Below are positions 6,679 through 15,264 of a stretch of DNA of 64,000 bases, piece by piece. The notes below the pieces were generated by a model. The model was given only the letters and a program-made list of their open reading frames with translations, was not told the origin of the DNA and did no database searches. The stretch is from positions 434,001 to 498,000 of the forward strand of contig NZ_JAXIVS010000001.1 in NCBI RefSeq assembly GCF_034259325.1, read 5' to 3'. Source of the stretch: Hyalangium ruber (GTDB lineage Bacteria; Myxococcota; Myxococcia; Myxococcales; Myxococcaceae). Both the position numbers and the translations under genes were made by a program. The first letter of the stretch is position 1. Each line of letters starts with the position of its first letter.

Positions 6679-8673
6679 TCACGGGGCCCGGGCCAGCACC
6701 GCGTCCAGCCACGCTGCCAGCGAGGAGACATCCGCGCAGTCTCCCGCGCAGGTGCGCTGCACGCTGCCGTCGGCGCGGGGGCGATCCACCAGCCAGCGCT
6801 TCCCGTCGAAGGCGCCTCGGTCCTTCTCTCGCACCATGGCGTCGTGCGCGGAGGCATCCACCTCCACCACCCCGTCGACGCGGATGCGGTAGGTGTCGAA
6901 GGCCCGGGGCGCGCCCGGCCAATGCTCCGCGTCGAACACCTCCGGGCTCACGTGGGTGAAGCCTGTCTCCGCATATAAAGGAGGGGGCTGCAGGGGCTCG
7001 CCTCGCAGGAGCGGTGCCAGTGACACGCCGTCCGTGTCGGCAGGCAGGGCGGGCAGTCCGGACAGCTCCAGCAGCGTAGGCCCCACGTCCACCAGCCGCA
7101 CCAGCGTGTCCACCCGGGCGGGCGCGGAGGTGCCGCGAGGGGGCTTCACGGCCAGCAGCACGCGGTACTCCTCCTCCGAGAGCCGGGCGCCGTGGACGGG
7201 CGTCGCTCCCGCCAGGTCCGGACGGTCGGCGTGGAAGCTCTCGCCATGGTCCGAGAAGAGGACGATGAGCGCGTCGTCGTAGCGCCCGGCACGCTTCAGC
7301 GCGTCGAAGAGCTGGCCCACCTGCGCGTCCGCCTGGGCGAGCAGCTCGTCATAGAGCGCCTCGGCGCCGGCGCGGTTCCAACCGCCCGTGCTCCCCGCCG
7401 ACACGGGGGAGAAGTGCATGCGCAGCCGGCGCTCGAGCGGCTCGGAGGGCGCCACGAAGCGCCGGTAGTGGGGGTAGACGGGATCGCCTGGGAAGTGCGC
7501 CGCGGTGGCGTGGAAGGCGAACAGCGTGGGCCCCTGCCGGGCCTCGGTGACGAGCCGCGCCGCGAGCCTGTCGGCGTAACCCACCGGATCATGCAGACCG
7601 GCCAGGGCGCGGTTGTCGATGAACTCGGGCAGCCAGGCGGCGCCCAGCGCGTGGTCCGCGAAGAGGCCCAGCGCGCGGTAGCGCAGCTTCTCCAGCAGGA
7701 AGTTCACCGCGCCGCGCGGTGGCTGGAGGCGCGTGGTGAAGCCGGAGTCGGGCCCCTCCGCGTGGAAGCGCGAGCAGTCGGTGGCGAACACGGTGTGCCA
7801 GCCCGCGTCCGAGAAGTGTCGAGGGAAGGTGGGCACCTGTTGCCAGCGCGACTCGGCCGTGAGCGAGTAGCGCACCCCAGTGCGGTGGGGCCAGCGCCCG
7901 GTGAGCAGGGAGCGCCACGCGGGCTCCGTCTGGGCGATGGGCGTGTACGCGCGGGTGAAGAGCGTGGCGCCCTCCTCCACGAAGCGCTCGAGGTGCGGGG
8001 CGACTTCCCGCGTTCCACCGAGGGCACGGAGCCGATCCGGGCGGAAGGCATCCACTCCGATGAGGACGACGAGCGGATGCTTCTCTCCGTCCGCCGGTGG
8101 CCGGGCTCCCCACGCCGCGAGCAGCCCCACCGCCGCCGCTGCGCCCACGGCCATTCCCAAGGCGCGCCGGTGCTCGCGCGCGCGCCATGCGAGCAAGCCC
8201 AGGTGCAGCGCGAGCCACAGGCCCGCCGCGACGCGCGGGTGCCAGGGTTGCCCATGGTCCACGAGAAAGCCCAGCACGGGCCGCAAGGCGGGAAGATCAT
8301 CGAAGAGCGCGGGGCGAGCGATGGCACGGTCCCACGCCAACAGCGCCAGCAGCACGAGCCAGTGCGGCACCACCCACCCGAGCGCCTTGCGTCCCCAGGC
8401 CCGTGCCAGCAGGCCCGCGCCCAGCGCCAGCACCGCGCCCGCGGCCGCGTAGGCCACCGCCACACGCGTGAGCAGGCCTGGCAGCAGCGGCCGGATGGCG
8501 TTCATGAGCGCCGCGTAGGGGCCCTCCACGTCCACGCCGACGCCCACGGCCCCGGTGGTGAGCAGCCGCCAGGTCTCCAGGGCGAACAATGCGAGCCCAA
8601 GCCCGACCCCCAGGAGGGAAACGAGCAGCGACCCGCGGAGCAGCCCGGCAAGGGCCCTGGGGGAGATGGCCAC
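6679..8673 (-). CDS. Membrane-anchored sulfatase/alkaline-phosphatase-superfamily enzyme
   Basis: A 664-residue protein with an N-terminal membrane region of about four to five helices (residues 10-190) and an extracytoplasmic catalytic domain (about 200-640). Metal-site elements are visible: LIGVDAF (D208) and LFSDHGESF near residue 475. In the nucleophile motif the sulfatase Cys/Ser is replaced by Thr (T249 in QTEPAWRSLLTG). It therefore cannot form formylglycine and resembles Thr-dependent phospho-transferases or hydrolases of the superfamily. A job on lipid or glycan headgroups is inferred from the membrane anchor. The start is GTG at 8673 with no evident Shine-Dalgarno. Confidence 0.82.
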   Translation of the reverse strand: MAISPRALAGLLRGSLLVSLLGVGLGLALFALETWRLLTTGAVGVGVDVEGPYAALMNAIRPLLPGLLTRVAVAYAAAGAVLALGAGLLARAWGRKALGWVVPHWLVLLALLAWDRAIARPALFDDLPALRPVLGFLVDHGQPWHPRVAAGLWLALHLGLLAWRAREHRRALGMAVGAAAAVGLLAAWGARPPADGEKHPLVVLIGVDAFRPDRLRALGGTREVAPHLERFVEEGATLFTRAYTPIAQTEPAWRSLLTGRWPHRTGVRYSLTAESRWQQVPTFPRHFSDAGWHTVFATDCSRFHAEGPDSGFTTRLQPPRGAVNFLLEKLRYRALGLFADHALGAAWLPEFIDNRALAGLHDPVGYADRLAARLVTEARQGPTLFAFHATAAHFPGDPVYPHYRRFVAPSEPLERRLRMHFSPVSAGSTGGWNRAGAEALYDELLAQADAQVGQLFDALKRAGRYDDALIVLFSDHGESFHADRPDLAGATPVHGARLSEEEYRVLLAVKPPRGTSAPARVDTLVRLVDVGPTLLELSGLPALPADTDGVSLAPLLRGEPLQPPPLYAETGFTHVSPEVFDAEHWPGAPRAFDTYRIRVDGVVEVDASAHDAMVREKDRGAFDGKRWLVDRPRADGSVQRTCAGDCADVSSLAAWLDAVLARAP

Positions 8674-8790
8674 GCGCGGGCGTGTACCCGAAAACGCTCC
8701 CGCCCGCCATGCCTCGGGCCCTACCCGAGCCTACGGAGTTCCACCTCGGCCTACCACCCAAGGGCCCCTGTGCCCTAAGAGCGCCCCTGC

Positions 8791-9393
8791 CTAGTAATGC
8801 ACGCCGTCCAACTGCTCCAGCACGGCCTTGATGGATTCCGGCGTGGTACCGCGCCGCTTCGCGAGCTCCGGGGCGAAAAACGTAAGCGCCATGGTCGAGG
8901 GAGGCTCCTCCGCGAAGCCTTCCACCACGATGGAACCGATGTCCCCAGGCCATTGCAGAGCGCTTAGCTCGCGCCACCTGCGCACAGGATCGAAGAGGGT
9001 GAAGCACGGCCAGCGCGGAAGGCGGAGCGTGCGAACGTCTCCACCCAAGAACCGGCACCCGTCCAGTTGCGCCTCACCGAAGTCGCACCCCTCGACGCTT
9101 GCCTCGCCCGGGGAGGACGGCCACTCGCCGAAGTCGTTGCCCCTGAAGCGCCCGGTGAATCGGCATCCTTTCAAGTGGGCATGACGCCACTGGAAGTTCT
9201 TCAGCTCCCGCCGGGCCTCGAAGGTGCAATCAATGAATCGCGCCTGGGGAATGATCAGGTTTCGCGCGGCGCCCCTCAGCACGAGGGTGCAGTCACGAAG
9301 CGTGAGATTCGGCCCGAGGAAATAGACGACATCGGGCCCGATCTCGATGCGTTCATTCACCAGTTCCGCATTCTCGAGATTGACCTGGCTCAA
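8791..9393 (-). CDS. Pentapeptide-repeat-like protein of unknown function
   Basis: A 200-residue soluble protein rich in short elements of the type xDCTxxx, xGCRFxG and xGCDFxE at roughly regular spacing between residues 25 and 140. This suggests a small right-handed beta-helix of the pentapeptide-repeat kind, followed by an alpha/beta C-terminal part. The TTG start at 9393 is chosen because GAGGGGAG stands 7 bases upstream and because the sequence before it has poor codon bias. An in-frame ATG at 9549 would add 52 unlikely residues. No function is assigned; immunity-like or structural roles are possible but unsupported. Confidence 0.6.
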   Translation of the reverse strand: MSQVNLENAELVNERIEIGPDVVYFLGPNLTLRDCTLVLRGAARNLIIPQARFIDCTFEARRELKNFQWRHAHLKGCRFTGRFRGNDFGEWPSSPGEASVEGCDFGEAQLDGCRFLGGDVRTLRLPRWPCFTLFDPVRRWRELSALQWPGDIGSIVVEGFAEEPPSTMALTFFAPELAKRRGTTPESIKAVLEQLDGVHY

Positions 9394-9743
9394 TCCACTG
9401 CTCCCCTCAGAACATGATGAGGCGAAAGAACTCTTCGGCCAGACGCCGACCGTGCAGGGCCAGGTTCGAGTCCGTACCGGAAAGCACCTCTCCCTGAGCG
9501 CATTCTCCACGAAGCGCCCTCGCGCTTGACGCTCCAGAAGTAGCGACAACCAGTCTTTGCCCTGCCTACCAGCCTCACGGATGGCTTCGCGCTCTGCGTT
9601 GGTTTTCCGTACCGCGCCCCCCGCCGGGGCCCCCCACCCAGCCGGGCAAGCGACCGCACCCGACCTGTGACGTGCGATTGGCGCTCAGGCGTGCCAGACT
9701 GTGCAGCCGCGGTTGACCCACGGCACGAGGGCGCCCTGGCGCG
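9394..9743. other. 350-bp intergenic region between divergent genes
   Basis: It separates the minus-strand pentapeptide-like gene from the plus-strand cyclase. An open frame continues through 9394-9549 but has low third-position GC and is probably not coding. No convincing promoter box pair was found for either gene. TTGACC at 9713-9718 lacks a matching -10. A C/G-rich stretch around 9615-9635 can form short hairpins of no clear significance. Confidence 0.5.
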
Positions 9744-11018
9744 ATGAACCACGGGACAGGACACAGCACGGAGGAGACCCTCGCCCGGGCGCTCCGCTCG
9801 GAGCGAGTGCGTAACGTCCTCCGCCTCTCCTGGGTGCGCTTCCTGGCGGTGTCCGCCATCTTCGGCGTCACCCTCTACCTGGGCTTCCTGCGCGCTCTGG
9901 CCGACTGGGCCATCTACACCACCCCCTTCGCCGCGTACTGGACGGTCACCGCGCTCGCGCTGGCGGCCGCCTACCGCTTCAAGCAGGCGGCGCCCCTCGG
10001 CGGCCTCTCGCTGGCCGTGATGGACGTGCCCGCCATCTTCTGGCTGCAGACGCTGGCCCTGCCCCTGTCGCCCTCGCCCGGAGGCGTGGCCGGCTTCACG
10101 CTGGGCATCTACGTGACGCTGGTGCTGCTCTCCACCCTCTCCCTGCGCCGCGTGGTGACGGTGGCGGTGACGGCGTGCGCGGCCCTCGCGGAGGTGCTGC
10201 TGCAACAACAGGCCGGCATCGGCGTGGGAGCGCAGATCACCGCGGTGGTGGTGCTGGCGGCGAGCGCCGCGGGTGCCAACCACCTGGTGCTGCGCATCCG
10301 CACGCTGCTGACGGCGGTGACGCGCGAGGAGCTCAAGCGCGCGCGGCTCGGCCGCTACTTCTCCCCGGCGGTGGCCGAGCGCCTGCAGGACCTGGGCACC
10401 TCCGAGACGGCGCCGGAGCTGCGCGACGTGACGATGCTGTTCGCGGACATCCGGGACTTCACCGCCCTGAGCGAGCGGCTGCCGCCCGAGCAGGTGGTCT
10501 CCATCCTCAACGAGTACTACGGCCGCATGGTGGAGGTGGTGTTCCGCCACGGGGGCACGCTGGACAAGTTCATCGGCGACTCGCTCATGGTGTACTTCGG
10601 CGCCCCCATCGCCGATGCGGAGCACGCGCGGCGCGGCGTGCAGTGCGCGCTGGACATGGTGAGCGAGCTGGAGGCCGTCAACGCCGAGCGCGCCGTCCGG
10701 GGCGAGCCAGGGCTGCGCATGGGCGTGGGCGTCCACACCGGACCGGTGGTGCTGGGCAACATCGGCTCGGCCACCCGCCGACTGGAGTACACGGCCATCG
10801 GCGACACGGTGAACCTGGCCAGCCGCATCGAGCGGCTGACGAAGCTGGTGGGCCTCCCCGTCCTGGTCTCCCGCAGCACCCGAGAGCAGGCGGGTGAGTC
10901 CTTCCACTGGCGCGAGGCGCCTCCCGCCACGGTCCCGGGCAAGAGCCAACCGGTGGCGATCTTCATCCCCGAGGCGGGGAGTTCCACCGTCCCCGGGGGG
11001 ACCCCCGCAGCCGCCTGA
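9744..11018 (+). CDS. Membrane class III adenylate/guanylate cyclase
   Basis: A 424-residue protein. An N-terminal membrane module of about five to six helices (residues 30-200) is followed by a class III cyclase catalytic domain (about 225-400). Metal-binding aspartates lie in FADIRDFT and in the [13 protein letters not shown] segment. The Lys of DKFIGD and the Asp of GDTVNLASR favour ATP as substrate. The asparagine and arginine of NLASR supply transition-state contacts. It probably makes cAMP in response to a signal sensed in the membrane. No HAMP or receiver domain is present. The following gene starts 15 bp downstream and may be cotranscribed. Confidence 0.9.
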   Translation: MNHGTGHSTEETLARALRSERVRNVLRLSWVRFLAVSAIFGVTLYLGFLRALADWAIYTTPFAAYWTVTALALAAAYRFKQAAPLGGLSLAVMDVPAIFWLQTLALPLSPSPGGVAGFTLGIYVTLVLLSTLSLRRVVTVAVTACAALAEVLLQQQAGIGVGAQITAVVVLAASAAGANHLVLRIRTLLTAVTREELKRARLGRYFSPAVAERLQDLGTSETAPELRDVTMLFADIRDFTALSERLPPEQVVSILNEYYGRMVEVVFRHGGTLDKFIGDSLMVYFGAPIADAEHARRGVQCALDMVSELEAVNAERAVRGEPGLRMGVGVHTGPVVLGNIGSATRRLEYTAIGDTVNLASRIERLTKLVGLPVLVSRSTREQAGESFHWREAPPATVPGKSQPVAIFIPEAGSSTVPGGTPAAA

Positions 11019-11033
11019 CTCAGGGAGTCCTCC

Positions 11034-11705
11034 GTGAAGCTCCGCCCCGTCCAGTACATCGGCCTCCTGTTCGTCCTGGTGATGGGGGCGCGGCTCGCGA
11101 TGACCCTCACACGGCCCAAGCCGGTCACGCTGCCCCCCTCCCTGTTCCTCCACAACAATCCCCCGCTGCCCCTTCCCCCCATGCCGGCGGTGACGCCCCC
11201 TCCCGCCCTACCGCCCCTCGCCGAACTCGCCGCCCCTCCTGCTCCCGCGCCCACCGCCAACACTCCGCCTCCGCCACCTCCGCCTCCCGCGTTCCGCGCG
11301 AGCAAGCCCGGCGCCGATCAGTTCCAGCCGCTCCCCTTCCCAAAAGATGTGACCGAGCCATTCACGCCGGAGGGCTTCAAGCAGCACCTGGAGCACGCCT
11401 TGAAAGAGTGCCCCATGGGCGCCATGGAGCTGGTCTCCATGGACTGCAAGGAGTTCCCCTGCATGGCGCTCACCGAGCTCAAGGACGAGACGGCCCGCCA
11501 GGCGAACCTCAACTCGTGCATGCCTTGGATCGAGATCTACGAGGGCGGCACGCAGTATGTGGCCTCCACCCAGAAGCGCGAGGGACAGGAGTTCCACTAC
11601 ATGACCTGGGTCCCCCTGCCTCCGCACACGGCGGATGCGAAGCTGGTGATGCTGCGCTCCCACCGCCGGAGCAAGGCCCTGGTGAAGGCGTTCACCTCCA
11701 AGTAG
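11034..11705 (+). CDS. Membrane-anchored proline-rich protein of unknown function
   Basis: A 223-residue protein with one N-terminal hydrophobic anchor (about residues 8-24), a proline/alanine linker (about 35-85, including an eight-proline run) and a small C-terminal domain of about 125 residues. That domain has four cysteines (CPMG, MDCK, FPCM, NSCMPW) that could form two disulfides outside the cytoplasm. The proline linker would let the domain reach across the periplasm. The GTG start at 11034 has CAGGGAG upstream. No family was recognised. Confidence 0.7.
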   Translation: MKLRPVQYIGLLFVLVMGARLAMTLTRPKPVTLPPSLFLHNNPPLPLPPMPAVTPPPALPPLAELAAPPAPAPTANTPPPPPPPPAFRASKPGADQFQPLPFPKDVTEPFTPEGFKQHLEHALKECPMGAMELVSMDCKEFPCMALTELKDETARQANLNSCMPWIEIYEGGTQYVASTQKREGQEFHYMTWVPLPPHTADAKLVMLRSHRRSKALVKAFTSK

Positions 11706-11719
11706 CCGATACTGCGCCC

Positions 11720-13135
11720 ATGCACTTCCCCATCCCCGAGAGGCCAGGCCCGTGGCTCGCGGTGGCGCTGCTGCTGTCCGTCTGCGCCTGCCAGGAAGAA
11801 GAAGGCTTCGGCTCCGTGCAGCTCGTCGTCCAGCCTCCCGCCCTGTCCCCCATCGACATCGCCCGCGTGACGGCCGCGGTCCAGGTTCCCAGCGCGACCC
11901 GCGAGCCCGTGCCGCTCGAGTTCACCGACTCCCAGTGGACGGGCACCTTCGGCCCCCTGAGCACCGGCCAGCTCACCTCGTTCCACGTCAAGGCGTTCGA
12001 CGCCAGCGGCTTCCTGCTCTTCCAGAACGCCTCGGAGCTCACCTTCATCGAGGCCGGCAGGACGCACACCATCGACCTCCCCATGCAGAGCCCGACCCCC
12101 TTCGAGCCGCGAAAGTGGACGGGCCGCCTGTCCTCGCCGCGCCGCTTCCACACGGCCACCGATCTGTACGCGAACAAGGTGCTCATCGCCGGCGGCACCG
12201 TGCTCGGGCCTGGAGGCTTCGCTCCCACCGCCGAGGTGGAGCTGTACGAGCCCACCCCGGAGCGCTTCACCCCCATGCCCCCCATGGCCAGCCCTCGCTC
12301 GGAGGCCACCGCCACCCTGCTGCCTCAGGGGCAGGTGCTCGTGGTGGGCGGAGACAGCGGCCAGGGACTGCTCGCCACCGCCGAGCGGTTCGACCCCCAG
12401 ACGAATACCTGGAGCCCCGCCGGCAGCATGGCCTCCCCGCGCCTGTTCCACACGGCCACGCGGTTGCCCTCCGGAAAGGTGCTGATCACGGGCGGCACGG
12501 CCACGGGCCCCAGCGACAGCCTGGCCGCCGCCGAGATCTACGATCCGGAGACGAACACCTGGAGCCCCGCGGCCAGCATGGCCACCCCGCGCCTGCTCCA
12601 CACGGCCACCCTGCTGCCTTCGGGAAAGGTGCTGGTGGCGGGTGGCACGAGCAGCTCCCTGGCCGGAGACCTCTCCTCCTGCGAGTTCTATGAGCCCGAG
12701 ACGAACCGCTGGGTCGCCGCCCCGCGCATGTTCGAGCCCCGCAGCGGCCACACGGCCACCCTGCTGCCCTCGGGCGCGGTGTTCGTCGCCGGAGGCGTCT
12801 ACCCGCCTCCCACCGGCAGCCCCTGGGGCGGCGAGCGCTGGGACCCCATCGTGGAAGCGTGGATCCTCGGCCCCGCCGCGACCGCCAACGTCCGGCGACA
12901 CGCGGCCACCCTCCTGCCTTCAGGAAGGGTGCTGGTGACGGGCGGCTTCCTCGAGCCCCAGTTCGCGGTGGCCCAGACCGCCGCCCCCTACCAGATGCAG
13001 TACCAGGGTTTTCAGCCCAACGAGCGACTGCTCTTCGGGCGCGCGGGGCACACCGCGACGCTGCTGCGTTCGGGCAAGGTGCTCCTGGTAGGTGGCAACG
13101 ATCAGGAGTCGATCAGCGAGCTGTACGGGCCTTGA
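11720..13135 (+). CDS. Kelch-repeat lipoprotein
   Basis: A 471-residue exported protein. The N-terminus has a hydrophobic signal ending in VCAC, a plausible lipobox, giving a lipid-anchored protein after cleavage. A beta-rich domain of about 110 residues is followed by at least six kelch-like blades with the recurring pattern of PR-hydrophobic-HTAT-LPSGKVLV-GG (about residues 140-470). These form a beta-propeller used in protein or carbohydrate binding. Myxobacterial genomes carry many such proteins. The ATG at 11720 is chosen because it begins the signal peptide; upstream in-frame sequence overlaps the previous gene. Confidence 0.85.
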   Translation: MHFPIPERPGPWLAVALLLSVCACQEEEGFGSVQLVVQPPALSPIDIARVTAAVQVPSATREPVPLEFTDSQWTGTFGPLSTGQLTSFHVKAFDASGFLLFQNASELTFIEAGRTHTIDLPMQSPTPFEPRKWTGRLSSPRRFHTATDLYANKVLIAGGTVLGPGGFAPTAEVELYEPTPERFTPMPPMASPRSEATATLLPQGQVLVVGGDSGQGLLATAERFDPQTNTWSPAGSMASPRLFHTATRLPSGKVLITGGTATGPSDSLAAAEIYDPETNTWSPAASMATPRLLHTATLLPSGKVLVAGGTSSSLAGDLSSCEFYEPETNRWVAAPRMFEPRSGHTATLLPSGAVFVAGGVYPPPTGSPWGGERWDPIVEAWILGPAATANVRRHAATLLPSGRVLVTGGFLEPQFAVAQTAAPYQMQYQGFQPNERLLFGRAGHTATLLRSGKVLLVGGNDQESISELYGP

Positions 13136-13223
13136 GGCTCGTGACTTGACTCGCTTTCGTGGCCCGTGCGACAGCGGGTCGGCCGCTCTCACGGCGGCCC
13201 ACGAAGACGAAGGAGCAGAAGCC

Positions 13224-13964
13224 CTGACGCCCTGGCTGCCCAACCGAAAGCCCCTCGCCGCGCCGCGCCTTCGCCTGTTCTGCTTCCCGTACGCGGGCGG
13301 CAGCGTCTCCGCATTCCAGGGCTGGAGCGAGGCGCTCCCCGAGGGCGTGGAGCTCTGCGCCGTCCAGCCCCCCGGCCGCGAGCGGCGCCTGATGGAGCGC
13401 CCCTTCCGCCGGCTCCCCGAGCTGCTGGATGCCCTGGAGCCAGTCCTGCTGCCGCTGCTGGACAAGCCCTTCGTCCTGCTCGGCTACAGCATGGGCACGC
13501 GGATCGCGCTGGCGCTCACCCAGCGCTGGCAGGAGCGAGGCGGTCCCCAACCCCAAGGGCTGGTGATGTGCGCGGCCGCCGCGCCGCACGTCTCCCGTCC
13601 CTCCCGCGAGTCGCTCGATGACGCGCGCTTCCTCGAGCTGCTGCGCAACTACGAGGGCACGCCTCCCGAGGTGCTCGCCCACCGCGAGCTGATGGAGCTG
13701 CTGCTCCCCGTGCTGCGCGCCGACTTCGCGCTGTCCGACACCGTGCTCCCCACCACGCCGGTGCGCTGTCCCATGTCCGTCTGGGGTGGGCTGGAGGACC
13801 CGCACGTCTCCTCCGAGGAGCTCGAGCGCTGGCGGGAGCTGAGCGCCGGGGAGTTCCGCATCCGCCGCTTCCCAGGCCGACACTTCTTCCTGAGGACCCA
13901 CCGGGACGCACTCCTGGCGGCGCTGCATTCGGAGCTCACCGGCTATCTGGCGAGAGATCCCTGA
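13224..13964 (+). CDS. Type II thioesterase of the NRPS locus
   Basis: A 246-residue alpha/beta hydrolase of the GrsT/SrfA-TE type. The N-terminal LRLFCFPYAGGS motif, nucleophile S89 in GYSMG and a C-terminal catalytic His in GRHFFL are present. Such enzymes clear wrongly loaded carrier domains or release product. None of the three NRPSs nearby has a built-in thioesterase, so this may also perform release (inference). Start choice is uncertain. A CTG at 13224 has AAGGAG eight bases upstream and gives the usual family length and N-terminus. TTG at 13146 and ATG at 13092 (overlapping the kelch gene) are alternatives. The Dab aminotransferase follows after 40 bp. Confidence 0.85.
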   Translation: MTPWLPNRKPLAAPRLRLFCFPYAGGSVSAFQGWSEALPEGVELCAVQPPGRERRLMERPFRRLPELLDALEPVLLPLLDKPFVLLGYSMGTRIALALTQRWQERGGPQPQGLVMCAAAAPHVSRPSRESLDDARFLELLRNYEGTPPEVLAHRELMELLLPVLRADFALSDTVLPTTPVRCPMSVWGGLEDPHVSSEELERWRELSAGEFRIRRFPGRHFFLRTHRDALLAALHSELTGYLARDP

Positions 13965-13979
13965 TATACTTGTTATGCA
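13965..13979 (+). promoter_or_regulatory. Possible -10 elements upstream of the Dab aminotransferase
   Basis: AT-rich TATACT (13965-13970), and TATGCA (13974-13979) preceded by TG as in an extended -10, lie in the short gap between the thioesterase and aminotransferase genes. No -35 box at the right distance was found, so this is only a weak candidate for an internal promoter. Confidence 0.2.
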
Positions 13980-14004
13980 GGTCTAAACCTCGCCCGGTCC
14001 CGCC

Positions 14005-15264
14005 ATGTCCCAAGCTCCCAGCGTCTTCGAGCAGTTCGAGTCCAACGTCCGCAGCTACTCGCGCTCCTTCCCGGCGATCTTCCAGCGCGCCCGGGGCTCG
14101 GTGATCTACGACACGAGCGGCAAGGAGTACCTCGACTTCTTCTCGGGGGCGGGCACCCTCAACTACGGCCACAACGAGGAGCGGATGAAGCGCCGGCTGA
14201 TCTCCTATCTGGAGTCGGACGGCATCATCCACGCGCTCGACGCGTCCACCACCGCCAAGCAGGAGTTCCTCACCCGCTTCCGGGACGTCGTCCTGCAGCC
14301 TCGGGGCCTGGACTACAAGGTGCAGTTCTGCGGCCCCACCGGCACCAACGCGGTGGAGGCGGCCCTGAAGCTGGCGCGCAAGGTGACCAAGCGCACCGGC
14401 GTGTTCGCCTTCAGCGGCGGCTATCACGGAATGTCCCTGGGGAGCATGTCCGTCACCTCCGGCCGGAGCGTGCGCGCCTCGGCCGGCGTGCCCACGGCCC
14501 ACACCACCTTCATTCCGTATCCCGTCGGGCCCCGAGGGAACTTCGACTCGCTGAGCTACCTGCGCAACCTGCTCGAGGACAGCCACTCCGGCGTGGACGT
14601 ACCCGCGGCGATGATCCTCGAGACGGTGCAGATGGATGGCGGCATCTACATCGCCTCCGCCGAGTGGCTGAAGGAGCTGCGGACACTGTGTGATCAGCAC
14701 GGCATCCTGCTCATCTGCGACGACATCCAGGCGGGCTGCGGCCGCACGGGGCGGTTCTTCTCCTTCGAGCGGGCGGGCATCCAGCCGGATCTGGTGACGC
14801 TGTCCAAGTCGATCAGCGGCTACGGCCTGCCCATGGCGCTGCTGTTGATGCGCCGCGATCTGGATCAGTGGAAGCCCGGTGAGCACACGGGCACCTTCCG
14901 TGGACTGCAGCTGTCCTTCATCGCCGCCACGGAGGCGCTCGGGTACTGGCAGGAGCCGGCGTTCGAGAAGAGCATCAAGAACAAGGAGCAGCTGCTGCGC
15001 GGGGTGTTCGGCGACGCGCTGCCGGGCCTGGAGGGCGAGCTGGACCTGCGCGGGATCGGCATGGCGTTCGGCATCGACATGATCAAGGCGGGCGGCTACG
15101 AGCGGGCGCGGCGCATCCAGCAGCGGGCCTTCCAGCACGGCCTCATCATGGAGCAGTGCGGACGCGAGGACACCGTGCTCAAGGTCATGCCGCCGCTGAC
15201 CACCACCGAGGAGCAGCTCATGAAGGGCTGCGAGATCCTCATCGACAGCATCCGTCATGCCTGA
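14005..15264 (+). CDS. Diaminobutyrate-2-oxoglutarate aminotransferase (EctB/Dat-like)
   Basis: A 419-residue class III PLP aminotransferase. The SKSISGYGLPM motif carries the Schiff-base lysine K268, and LICDDIQAGCGRTGRF is the cofactor-binding segment. The N-terminal NYGHNEERMK and HALDASTTAK segments fit the EctB/DABA-AT group. The reaction is L-aspartate 4-semialdehyde plus glutamate to L-2,4-diaminobutyrate. No ectC is adjacent, and two A domains in the neighbouring NRPSs have Dab-like codes, so it most probably supplies Dab for the lipopeptide. The ATG lies 40 bp after the thioesterase. The stop overlaps the next gene by 8 bp, coupling it to a GNAT acetyltransferase. Confidence 0.9.
   Translation: MSQAPSVFEQFESNVRSYSRSFPAIFQRARGSVIYDTSGKEYLDFFSGAGTLNYGHNEERMKRRLISYLESDGIIHALDASTTAKQEFLTRFRDVVLQPRGLDYKVQFCGPTGTNAVEAALKLARKVTKRTGVFAFSGGYHGMSLGSMSVTSGRSVRASAGVPTAHTTFIPYPVGPRGNFDSLSYLRNLLEDSHSGVDVPAAMILETVQMDGGIYIASAEWLKELRTLCDQHGILLICDDIQAGCGRTGRFFSFERAGIQPDLVTLSKSISGYGLPMALLLMRRDLDQWKPGEHTGTFRGLQLSFIAATEALGYWQEPAFEKSIKNKEQLLRGVFGDALPGLEGELDLRGIGMAFGIDMIKAGGYERARRIQQRAFQHGLIMEQCGREDTVLKVMPPLTTTEEQLMKGCEILIDSIRHA

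Noticed and set aside
6679-8673. Formylglycine-dependent sulfatase
   Set aside because: The Cys/Ser that becomes formylglycine is Thr in the nucleophile motif.
8761-8776. AGGGC/GCCCT hairpin downstream of the pentapeptide-like gene as a terminator
   Set aside because: Only five base pairs and no T-run; too weak to annotate.
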